Shown here: positions 22,901 to 29,786 of the stretch, in pieces
How the letters are laid out: each line of letters begins with the position of its first letter
How positions within the stretch are numbered: position 1 is the stretch's first letter
Assembly (NCBI GenBank): GCA_019925095.2
Contig: CM034406.1
Span: 18,084,888-18,148,887, forward strand
Length of the DNA: 64,000 nucleotides
Reading direction: 5' to 3'
Source: Dendrolimus kikuchii
Lineage: Eukaryota > Arthropoda > Insecta > Lepidoptera > Lasiocampidae
The notes under the pieces: model-generated
The model's database searches: none
Told to the model about the DNA's origin: nothing
The model's input: only the letters and a program-made list of their open reading frames with translations
Position numbers and translations under genes: made by a program

Positions 22901-23478
22901 AAATAAATTGACAGACTATTGAAATCAGACAAACCTACGATTGAGACCATAGTGTCCGGCGATTTTGACGAGAGTTGATTTGTTTTAAATCACTACCAGT
23001 ATTTCTTTAATCTAGTGGTCGCCCGTGGTCGAAATTCGATAATAATTAATTTAAATTATAAGTTTGAACACTATTAAGCTTCTGTTGTCAAAGACTATAT
23101 ATACTTCTATGATCACAGATTCCGCCAAGGCTACACTGTTAATTTAACTTTAACAATAAACAAAAGAGTATATATGCGTGTGTGTGTGTCAAATACATGG
23201 TAGTGTGTGTAATATTTTTTTATTGATTTATTGTATTTTATATGCATAATTTAAAAAAAGTATTAGAATTCTGCACTCCTCTGTATAAACTATAAACCAC
23301 CACCAAGTAATATTAAAATATTTACCTTAATGACAATAGAGCTTCTTAATCCTAGACTGACAGCTATCGCAGTTTTCCCATAGACAACACAATGCTCTCC
23401 ATGCAAAATAACTTTGCCCGGCGCCGATACGCTCACAGTATACAAATTGTCCATCCCATTATACATGTTAAACTCCAT
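7832..23478 (-). CDS. MVK: Mevalonate kinase, complete five-exon gene
   Basis: Mevalonate kinase phosphorylates mevalonate with ATP to give 5-phosphomevalonate in the cytosol or peroxisome; in insects the pathway feeds juvenile hormone, dolichol and prenyl groups rather than sterols. Coding exons on the minus strand are 23478-23326, 19089-18546, 12977-12748, 10108-9981 and 7964-7832. They total 1188 bp, or 395 residues plus stop, against 396 for human MVK. Every intron is GT-AG and phases agree (0, 1, 0, 2). Motifs seen: [12 protein letters not shown] at residues 18-29 (the Lys of motif 1), GAGTGSSA at 167-174 (phosphate loop with catalytic Ser), ERIMHG and SGIDN with E224 and D235 eleven residues apart as in the mammalian E193/D204 pair, and LTGAGGGG at 345-352. 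No frameshift or stop interrupts it, so it reads as functional. Introns of about 2.0 to 5.6 kb are filled with retroelements. Confidence 0.95.
8039..8352 (+). mobile_element. SINE-A, full-length, just downstream of MVK exon 5 acceptor
   Basis: A full-length copy in MVK intron 4, antisense to the gene. Its start is 75 bp upstream, in gene direction, of the exon 5 acceptor. On the MVK sense strand its poly(A) end reads T-rich, then ATTGCAG, which mimics a 3' splice site. Confidence 0.85.
9273..9371. mobile_element. Short foldback MITE in MVK intron 4
   Basis: 99 bp with arms of about 41 bp starting ACGGTCTTATTCATAGAGAG and ending CTCTATGAATAAGACCGT, loop of roughly 15 bases. A decayed second copy starts at 63813. 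Confidence 0.8.
9530..9800 (+). mobile_element. Second fragment of the same retroelement protein, in MVK intron 4
   Basis: It encodes [33 protein letters not shown], and [19 protein letters not shown], clearly related to 45531-45925. It lies antisense to MVK, between two direct copies of a ~90-bp sequence (9445-9525 and 9882-9972). Confidence 0.65.
9981..10108 (-). CDS. MVK: MVK exon 4 (glycine-rich motif 3)
   Basis: This exon encodes residues 310-351 plus two bases of G352. The acceptor is attgtcctag|GAA and the donor GGGG|gtgagt. It starts [18 protein letters not shown], equivalent to the human EELIDMN helix, and ends KLTGAGGG, the third GHMP motif. The sequence just past the donor belongs to a stretch that recurs upstream near 9848-9870, so the donor neighbourhood has been duplicated. 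Confidence 0.94.
10667..10897 (-). mobile_element. SINE-P, full-length copy in MVK intron 3
   Basis: A minus-strand copy with T run (poly(A)) at about 10657-10666 and both pol III boxes (box B as GGAATCGAACC on the plus strand near 10833, one base from consensus). Sense to MVK. Confidence 0.83.
11330..11614 (-). mobile_element. SINE-Q, second tRNA-related SINE
   Basis: The minus strand reads GTAGTAGCGTAATGGCTAGT, then CGCGGGTTCGTTCC (B-box-like, 11552-11561), GTTTTCTGACCTAATGT, CGTGATGCAACCTGC, and ends GCCCGAGCCCAGCAGTGGGA. I recall the AGCCCAGCAGTGGGA end as common in lepidopteran SINEs. Small head fragments of the family are at 11827-11850, 36490-36525 and 37228-37262. Confidence 0.7.
11899..12345 (+). 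repeat. Dispersed repeat REP-T3
   Basis: It starts TATGCCCGCGACTTCG and contains three spaced CCCGCGGGATTTCCCGGGAT-like blocks and two ATCAGTGAAAACCGCATC-like blocks, so it is partly tandem. The other copy is 42417-42725. Confidence 0.65.
12435..12740 (+). mobile_element. SINE-A, abutting the MVK exon 3 donor
   Basis: A full-length copy in MVK intron 3, antisense to the gene, with its poly(A) ending about 8 bp from the donor of exon 3 (12747-12746). The mRNA-sense strand therefore shows donor, T-rich tract and ATTGCAG within about 25 bases. Confidence 0.85.
12748..12977 (-). CDS. MVK: MVK exon 3 (catalytic Asp)
   Basis: This exon encodes the last two bases of G233 and residues 234-309. The acceptor is ctcctttaag|GT, with a modest pyrimidine tract, and the donor is ACACAG|gtacta. 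It begins IDNATCTFG, giving the SG-I-D-N catalytic motif across the junction, and continues [18 protein letters not shown], matching the conserved VPRNTR-type region. It ends phase 0 at HTATQ. The linker before the next exon (Q|ELWDMN) is shorter than in human MVK. A SINE-A copy is inserted within about 8 bp of the donor. Confidence 0.95.
13074..13226 (-). mobile_element. LINE-T copy 1, 5'-truncated
   Basis: This is the 3' end of the non-LTR retrotransposon called LINE-T here. The end of the coding frame (AYPARELA, then stop) is followed by a short tail of TGTA/TATG repeats. Target-site duplication ctaagatct at 13065-13073 and 13227-13235. It lies in MVK intron 2, sense to the gene. Confidence 0.85.
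13748..14045 (+). repeat. 118-bp tandem repeat, about 2.4 copies
   Basis: Units begin CCGGTAGGTGGCGCTGAG at 13748, 13866 and 13985 (periods 118 and 119). A single inverted unit is seen at about 24230-24325 in the bolA2 intron. Region 13615-13747 upstream is the ACCGATTTGGCTGAAAATTG type common to lepidopteran repeat tails. Confidence 0.75.
14488..14703 (+). repeat. Dispersed repeat REP-C, copy 1
   Basis: It contains GAAGAGTGAGCCCCGATAGG, AGGAAGATCTTCCAGCGAGG, and AGCGCCATCTATTGGCTTGT. An inverted copy is at 50283-50505 and a fragment at 26612-26667. Confidence 0.72.
14926..15208 (+). mobile_element. SINE-A copy in MVK intron 2
   Basis: Near full length with an internal loss of the GGTAGGGCATTTGCC block, the same loss as in the copy at 16924. 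The A-rich tail runs into a (TA)n stretch. Confidence 0.82.
15456..15644 (-). other. Unclassified ORF fragment in MVK intron 2
   Basis: A 62-codon frame contains an Ala/Val-rich helix-like stretch ([16 protein letters not shown]) followed by basic residues. No domain is recognised. The surrounding 15380-15900 is GC-richer than its neighbours and looks like decayed repeat sequence, probably from a retroelement. Confidence 0.2.
15903..16212 (+). repeat. Dispersed repeat REP-H in MVK intron 2
   Basis: It runs from GATCGCCCGTGGTCGAAATTCG through CGCCAAGGCTACACTGTTAA and TGCGTGTGTGTGTC to CACGTATTAATATATAGAT. Other copies, all plus strand: 23015-23290, 40198-40935 (split by a solo LTR), 55883-56235. 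Confidence 0.72.
16924..17460 (+). mobile_element. SINE-A split by a nested inverted SINE-A
   Basis: The outer copy runs 16924-17092 and resumes at 17336-17460. Between them lies a second copy, minus strand, 5'-truncated, with a 20-base T run (its poly(A)). The target site around CTCCCT is repeated on both sides of the insertion. Confidence 0.82.
17092..17335 (-). mobile_element. Nested SINE-A, inserted inside another SINE-A
   Basis: It is 5'-truncated at the GGTGGTAGGGC block and intact to the poly(A). Polarity, truncation and site duplication fit target-primed reverse transcription. Confidence 0.82.
17701..17848. mobile_element. Long foldback (near-perfect inverted repeat)
   Basis: Arms of about 69 bp (17701-17771 and 17780-17848) differ at only a few positions around a 8-10 base loop. 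It lies in MVK intron 2 and would form a hairpin in pre-mRNA. The motif GACAAGTGGAAAAACGAA of its arms recurs once at 47994-48010. Confidence 0.8.
17868..17998 (-). repeat. Dispersed repeat REP-F, copy 1
   Basis: The sequence from CACATTTCGATTTTTCGC to ACCAAAAAACGCATCCATAG recurs in inverted orientation at 47838-47975. It directly follows the foldback, which may be part of the same element. Confidence 0.7.
18077..18197 (+). mobile_element. LINE-T copy 2, 5'-truncated
   Basis: Last ~120 bp of LINE-T with a (TATG)n tail. Target-site duplication of 12 bp, one mismatch, at 18065-18076 and 18198-18209 (atcYctacggac). Antisense in MVK intron 2, about 350 bp from exon 2. Confidence 0.8.
18546..19089 (-). 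CDS. MVK: MVK exon 2 (ATP-binding GSS loop)
   Basis: This exon encodes residues 52-232 plus the first base of G233. The acceptor is ctattacag|GAAGTA and the donor TCAG|gtgagt. It opens with [15 protein letters not shown], carries [16 protein letters not shown] (GHMP motif 2, residues 163-178), and ends [12 protein letters not shown]. At 544 bp it is the longest exon and holds most of the N-terminal domain. The open frame continues upstream of the TTG at 18945, so any start assigned there would be wrong. Confidence 0.95.
19146..19378 (+). mobile_element. SINE-A, 5'-truncated
   Basis: It begins at GTGGTAGGGTATTTGCC and ends with CTGCAATAAAAAAA. It lies only about 60 bp upstream of the MVK exon 2 acceptor, antisense. 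Confidence 0.8.
19483..19692 (+). mobile_element. LINE-B copy, 3' fragment
   Basis: It carries the [24 protein letters not shown] and GVANVHD codons in broken frames, then the 3' tail ending in AATAAAAAAA. It lies antisense in MVK intron 1, between two SINE-A fragments. Confidence 0.75.
19753..19868 (-). mobile_element. SINE-A 3' fragment
   Basis: Last ~110 bp only, minus strand (sense to MVK), with its poly(A) as a T run at 19753-19762. Confidence 0.75.
20444..20910 (+). mobile_element. LINE-T copy 3, RT C-terminal fragment
   Basis: About 390 bp of coding sequence ([40 protein letters not shown]) in one open frame to the native stop, then a long pure (GTAT)n tail to about 20916. The 13-bp duplication atgtatcatccag lies at 20431-20443 and 20911-20923. 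It is in MVK intron 1, antisense. Confidence 0.9.
20925..22394. other. MVK intron 1, central part
   Basis: It holds a REP-L relative (20935-21165), a GC-richer unclassified block (21420-21880) with no frame of note, and the 83-codon ORF at 21978-22229. Confidence 0.4.
21978..22229 (-). CDS. Unassigned 83-codon ORF in MVK intron 1
   Basis: The ORF runs ATG to TGA on the MVK strand and encodes 83 residues. Its first half is rich in Tyr, Ser, Thr and Ile; its second half is rich in charged and polar residues, ending ALDHNM. I recognise no domain. The composition is more protein-like than the neighbouring AT-rich frames, but no second copy was seen and there is no sign of splicing. It could be a relic of a transposon or processed gene, or chance. 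Confidence 0.2.
   Translation of the reverse strand: MLILHNAVSANENTIFYYYTATTISRRYYRFSRIRIFNTSATESYFEYVRNSKILKQQNRAPADVSAKDRSTTQIRFALDHNM
22395..22730 (+). repeat. Dispersed repeat REP-T1
   Basis: It starts AGCTGATGCCCGCGTGG, has AAATCGGTCCAGCCGTTTCG in the middle and ends with GTACAGAAATTTGACCTC. The other copy, 63208-63680, is split by LINE-T copy 14. Confidence 0.75.
23015..23290 (+). repeat. REP-H, next to MVK exon 1
   Basis: The 3' end lies about 35 bp from the exon 1 donor in MVK intron 1; antisense to the gene. Confidence 0.72.
23326..23478 (-). CDS. MVK: MVK exon 1 (start codon, motif 1)
   Basis: This exon encodes residues 1-51. The first ATG (23478) has A at -3 and G at +4, a good context. 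In-frame Mets at positions 5 and 9 could also start translation; M9 would give an N-terminus nearer in length to vertebrate MVK. GHMP-kinase motif 1 ([12 protein letters not shown]) follows, then the strand ending SSIVIK. The donor is AAG|gtaaat and leaves phase 0. A dispersed repeat ends only about 35 bp beyond the donor. Confidence 0.93.
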
Positions 23479-23843
23479 ATTTGTAGCGTATTTTATTACA
23501 CTTACAACTTTAAAGCCAAGTATAGTAACTATTTTATTACACTGTCGCAGTAAAATTGGTCCTTCGAGCAGGATACTTCTGGATTTCCTAGTTTAACGCC
23601 GCCATAAATATCTTTACTTTAAATCTCATGTATTATTCAGTTTATTACATTGATGACGCAAATTCTTTTATTGAGGACTTCTTGATCTTTTGAAGACGAG
23701 CAATCCTCGACCTTATTGATGCATATAGTAATTTTAGTTTTAATTTTCCGATTAATTCCGGAAATTTACTAAGGAACCTAATAAAACTACAAGTAAAATT
23801 GTCTATCTATTCATTGTAATAATAATTTCGACAATTTTACAAA
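23479..23843 (-). promoter_or_regulatory. Short bolA2-MVK spacer, candidate MVK promoter
   Basis: Only 365 bp separate the bolA2 stop from the MVK ATG on the same strand. The stretch must hold the bolA2 3' end and, unless MVK uses a distant upstream exon, the MVK promoter and 5' UTR. It is AT-rich. It contains one copy of a recurring 17-19 bp motif (23556-23574) seen in three other places. I see no clear TATA box or initiator. Confidence 0.45.
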
Positions 23844-23934
23844 TCATTTGGCCTTCCACTGTTCCACGGTTAGAGGTTTCTGTGTGAACGCGTGTATACT
23901 TTTCAATTCCTCTTGCAGTACTGAATTCACCAAT
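23844..23934 (-). CDS. BOLA2: bolA2 last exon
   Basis: The exon is 91 bp, with acceptor tttacag|A. It encodes LVNSVLQEELKSIHAFTQKP and nine more residues, then TGA at 23846-23844. The HRLVN...EEL..IHAF.QK.LT..QW pattern is that of the BolA2 C-terminus. Two TTTATT (AATAAA on the minus strand) sites at about 23638 and 23667 lie in the spacer before MVK and could be polyadenylation signals. Confidence 0.9.
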
Positions 23935-26900
23935 CTGTAAAAGAAAATTTATATACGTTTAGCAATTGTTATATTTTAGGGCTCCCTATGATTATGGAAA
24001 AATCAAAAATCCCTCCCAGAAGAATTTCAATCAATACTATCAATCGCCATTTTTAGAAATCGTGTAAAAAAGATGTTAACTGATAAGGCATATTACAGTA
24101 TCGATGAATATTTAAATGACAAGCCTGTAATATAAATTGTATGAATTTTATTGATAATTATATTTAATACACAATTTTATAATTTATTAGCAGGAGACGT
24201 TGTCCGGCCTTTAAGAAACGCTAGACGATCCCACAGCCATGTACCGGTTGAATTGCGAATCTAAGCCATCCGGTTACCCACTCAAACACACAAAATCACC
24301 AAAATCGCTCCAGGTGATTAAAGGATTCCAGAAATGCGCTGCTGCCGGTTCTTTGTGACTCTACTGACCAAATAAGGTTACTAATCTTGCGGGAAAATTT
24401 AAGTTTATATTAACAATAAAACATACTTTAGATCGTAGAAGGGTGAAAATTGAGGATTGTATGTATTTTTGTAAGTTGCCCTATAACCTAGAAATTAAAA
24501 ATTTTGTCTAAAAAATAAAATAAAAATTAGGGGTGGACTACCCCGCCATTTAGGAAATTGTATTAGATTTGGCCGTTCCTAGATACCGGATAATATAAAT
24601 TGTTAATAAACTATAATATAAATTGTATGAATTTTAATTGACATAATCATAATTTTATAATTTGTTGGTTGACATTTTATTAGGTAAATAATTAAATAAA
24701 TAATAAGATAAATATATTATAATAGAATTTGTAAGCAGGATACTTATACATATGCATGCCGAAAGGCGGAATTTGGAGAGCTGTCGCTACGTCGTGCTTT
24801 AAATGTTGTAGTATCTATCTAAGTTGTTTTATAGCGCTATCGGACTGCGATTGGCTGACGACGACCATTACGTAGAACTGCCGATCTAATAGGCTTGACA
24901 GATTTCTTTAATATGCTTGCTAAAAACACTTTATCTACTCCAGGGTTAATTCATTTGCCCCTACACCTAAAACCGTATAACATACATACATACATACATA
25001 CATAACTTCACGCCAGTTCCCTTGCGGGGTAGGCACGAACAACAGAGCGCCATTTAGGCTTATTCTTACACACCTCACTTGCTTCTTTGACATTCATAAC
25101 TCTTGACATGCACGCTTGTCTGTTCTTAAGGCTCCTGACATCACCTTCTGCTAGTACACGATCAATTTGATCATGGAAGGTGTGTCGTGGCCTTCCACGA
25201 CTTCTGCATCCATCCACTTTTGCATTGTATATCTGTTTAGTCATTCTTTTATCATGCATTCTTTCCACATGCCCGAACCACCGGAGCATTCCTTTCCTTA
25301 CCTTCACCCCGACACTCTCTTTCAGACCAACTCTCTTTTTTACTTCGGTATTACGAACGCGGTCCGCGAGCGTCACTCCGCAGATTTTGCGCAGTGCTCG
25401 CATCTCGACCGCGTTTACTCTACTTTCATGCTCTTTCTTCCATACCCAACTCTCGCTTCCATACCTGAGCGTAGGTACCAGCGCCGCGTTGTGTACGGCG
25501 AGCTGGGCCTTCTGGCTGAGGTTCTTAGCGCCTAGAAGTTTACCTAACGCTCCATTCAAACTATTCCCTAAATTCACTCTTCTTTCTATATCAGCGGTGT
25601 ACCTTCCATCCCTGCTAAAAGCACATCCAAGATATACAAACTCATTCACTTGCTCCAGCATAACATCATCGACCATTATCCTTGCATTCGTTCTGGTTTC
25701 TTCTCATTCAAAGACCATAACCTTATAACCATAAAACCGTATAAGCTTCAATATTTCACTTCTTTAGTTTATTCTCGAATGTTTTATACTAGAGTATTGC
25801 ACGCAGCTTACAAAAATCAATGGGGTTTGTTTATTCGGACCAGCAGATTTTGCAAATGCACCTTTCAGAATTTTTGTGTCTTAGGCATGATGTGCACGGA
25901 TTTAAATGAAACTCAAATCAACACGGAGCTGGCTTAGGTATATTTCAAGTTAACACAGGACAACATTAATCCCTATTTGAGGAATGACCCTAATCCCTAA
26001 TCTATTATTGTTGGAAATCTTATACAAATATATAAAGCTGAAGAGTTTGTTTGTTTGAACGCGCTAATCTCAGGAACTACTGGTCAGATATGAAAAATTC
26101 TTACAGTGTTATAAAGCCCATTTATCGAGGAAGGCTATAGGCTGTATATCATCACGTTAAAACCAGTAGGAGCGGAGCCGCAATGAATAATGTTTCAAAA
26201 TCGGGGGCTTTGAAAACAAATTCCACGGGGACGACGTCCCGGGCACAGCTAGTTTGTATATATTATTTTATCCGTGCAGGAACGGAGAAAGAATACAAAT
26301 TCCTGCGGCCGGGTGGCCTGTCGTAAGAGGCGATTTAACAACCCACAGCCAGGTGGTAGGGCATATGTCCGACTGGATGGCTACCACCCCTGGTCTAAAG
26401 TATGTTACCATAACAACCTTGAGTTGTGTTCCGGCATTAGTGACCAGGTTCCGGTTCCCCTTAAGAGAGCAGCATCGCATTTGTAGCAACTTTTGGTGTC
26501 GCAAATGTCCATAGGCGATCGTAACCGCTTTCCATCGAGTGGGTCGTCTGCCTGTCTGCTGATCTCCAGCAATAAATATAAATATATATATACTTTGTTA
26601 GGTTTGGGATTCGTTTGCGACTTCAATTATTGCACAGCGCCATATATTGGCTTTTAAGTATTCCACTACAGGAGTTTTTGGCGGGAACTGAAAGGGGATG
26701 TTGTGCTGTGCAGTTTTATTTTCTAAAAATGTGTAAAATTACTCTAAAATGAACAATAGTTGTAGGATATTGATAGTTTTTGAGTAGTAATTATGTTTTG
26801 TGAGAAATGTGAACTGTATAGTCAAATGTGGTCTTTCGAGTTGTCACAAGAACTCCCTTGAATGGCACCAGCTGATAACCTACAGTTCAGCTGTGCTACA

Positions 26901-29728
26901 CATAGGCTTAGAAAATGAAGAAACTATATTGTAACTTAAGATCTGGCTTAAAGGCCTAGCTGCCAAGCCATAAACCTAAATAAATAAAAATAATATTCCA
27001 CTACACTTTAAACGCTGAATCCGGAGCCTCTGCGTTGCAGTGGGGTTGACTGGCAAAGGCCTAGCCCGCTCAACCACAAAGGCCGTCAGCTCAACCATAA
27101 AGACCGTCATGAACTTCGATGGCTTAAGTTTTGGTGCAGTGTCAATTCAACCCACGGAACCTGATCGCCCGTTATTCAATTTAACAACACCTTTTTTAAA
27201 TTCAAAAAAGAATTGTTTAGAAATATCTGAGACGATATAAATCTAAGCATGAATACAATGAAACATATTGTTATATTATCTCGATTTTTAGTTAAAAGAG
27301 TTGTAAGGTTTGAGTTCAGATTTCATGATAACATGTCATGACCGCTTTTTGCTTTATTATTATTTATATACATACATACATTTATTACGTCAATGCAATT
27401 TGAATGACGTTTTATATTACGCTGATTTGCATGTGTTAAGATGCCAGCTAACTTGAACGATGAACTAAATAATATGTGAAAACTAAGCTCAGCGAATTTT
27501 TTTTTTTTGATAACGCATGGAGTATGCATTTCGCCACTATCCACACTATTGATACTGTCCACGCTATGCATTCGACACTACCTTGTGACGAAACAGAAGA
27601 AGTCCGTCCTTCCTTTATCCGTGCAGGAACGGAGAAAGTATACAATTTCCTGCGGCCGGGCGGCCTGTCGTAAGAGGCGACAAAATAACCCACATCCAGG
27701 TGGTACCCCTGGTCTAGAGTATGCCGCCATAACAACCTTGAGTTGTGTTCCGGCATTAGTGACCAGGTTCCAGTCTCCCTTAAGAGAGCAGCAGCGCATT
27801 TGTAGCACCTTTGGTGTTGCAAATGTCCATAGGCGATGGTAACTGTTTTCCATCAAGTAGGCCGTCTGCCTGTCTGCTGAACTCATATAAAAAAAAAAAA
27901 GTCGCGGGAATTCAATCCGCCAGACTACCCACTAAATCTAAACCTGCGCCCCATCTCCTGCACTTTTACGAGAGCGCCACTGGATCTACTACTAAGGAGA
28001 GGGGCGCCTACTCGTCATCACCGATTTCGCTCAAAATAGCAGATGCACTTTATTTGACAGGCGTTCCCGTGCTCACTTCGTTGGGCGTAAAACAAAGTTT
28101 TACGGACAGGTTTTCAAATTGCTACATTATTCCTGAGTGGCGTAAGCTATATTTCATTTTGATTAATAATCAAAAAAGTAAAAATGTTTTACACCCAGCG
28201 AAGTTATCACGGGAACGACAGGTGGTAGGGCATTTGCCCGACTGGATGGCTACAACCCCTAGTCTAAAGTATGTCTACATAACAACCTTGAGTTGTGTTC
28301 CGGCATTAGTGACCAGGTTCCAGTTTCCCTTAAGAGAGCAGCAGCGCATTTGTAGCAACTCTGGTGTTGCAAATGTCCATAGGCGATGGTAACCGCTTTC
28401 CATCAAGTGGGCCAGTAGTTTTTAAGTAGTAATTATGTGTTTTGTGAGAAGTGTGAACTGTAAAGTCAAATGTGGCCTTTTGAGTTGTCACAAGAACTCC
28501 GTTGGACGGCACTAACTGATAACCTACAGTTCAGCTGTGCTACGCATAGCTTTAAGAAAATGAAGAAACTACATTGAATTTAAGATCTGGCTTAAAGGCC
28601 TAGCTGCCAAGCCATAAAATCCAAAAAAAAAAATACATTACAATTTTATATATATAAATTATTAGTATCATTATTTAATCTAGTGTCAGGGTGAAGGCAA
28701 GGAAAGGAATGCTCCGGTGCTTCGGGCATGTGGAAAGAATGACTAAACAGATATACAATACCAAAGTGGACGGATGCAGAAGTCGTGGAAGGCCACGACA
28801 CACCTTCCATGATCAAATTGATCGTGTACTAGCAGAAGGTGATGTCAGGAGCCTTAAGAACAGACGAGCGTGCATGACAAAAGTTATGAATGTCAAAGAA
28901 GCAAGTGAGGCGTGTAAGAATAAGCCTGAATGGCGCTCTGTTGTTCGTGCCTACCCCGCAAGGGAACTGGCGTGAAGTTATGTATGTATGTATGTATTAT
29001 TTAATCTAATTACCGAAATACGGATACCGAATACGCTGTGGGTTAGAGTGTGAGAGGAGGAGCCTGCCTACCGCTGCCGTATGCATGAGAGAAAGAGAAG
29101 CCAGACAGACTGGCGCCGTAACACGTTACGTAACGAAGCGGTTTACCCTCCCATAAGAAGTTACCACTTCAAAAATTGGAGCAAAAAAAATCCGATTATA
29201 TAACAGTCAGGGGTGGAGGTGAGAACAAAATTAAGACAGATAGATATAAATAATACACAAAATATTATAATATAAATTTAAGATATTCTTTAAAATTGTT
29301 ATAACATCTCAAAGTTATCTAATCCTAAAGTTGTAATTAAATTTAAAACTTATGCTACCATTGTCTTGATATCAAACACGTGTTTTATTCCTACTTATAA
29401 CTCGTATATCAATGTACCTACTTTTAAATATAAGAAAATAGAAATCTTATTAAAAATTTAAAACAAGAATAACTTATCGATAAATTACAACACTGATCGT
29501 TATCGCCAAGCTAGTTGCATACGTCACTATTCGTGTGAATATAATATTCATACCATAAAAAGAAAAACTCTTAAATTAATTGTTCTGGAGTTTTCGCGAC
29601 TATAGTTCGGCCTCTCTATAAAGCCACATTTGGCATCTATCAAACTGATTTTAGTAGTTACGTAAACTATCGATGATGATACGGTTCGAAATTGGAATCG
29701 ATGTAGGAAGTCACACATTACCGAATCG

Positions 29729-29786
<58 letters not shown>

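Noticed and set aside
24981..25732. Host gene from the 222-codon frame
   Set aside because: Flanked by target duplications, ends in a microsatellite tail, and is one of fourteen dispersed copies: a LINE fragment.
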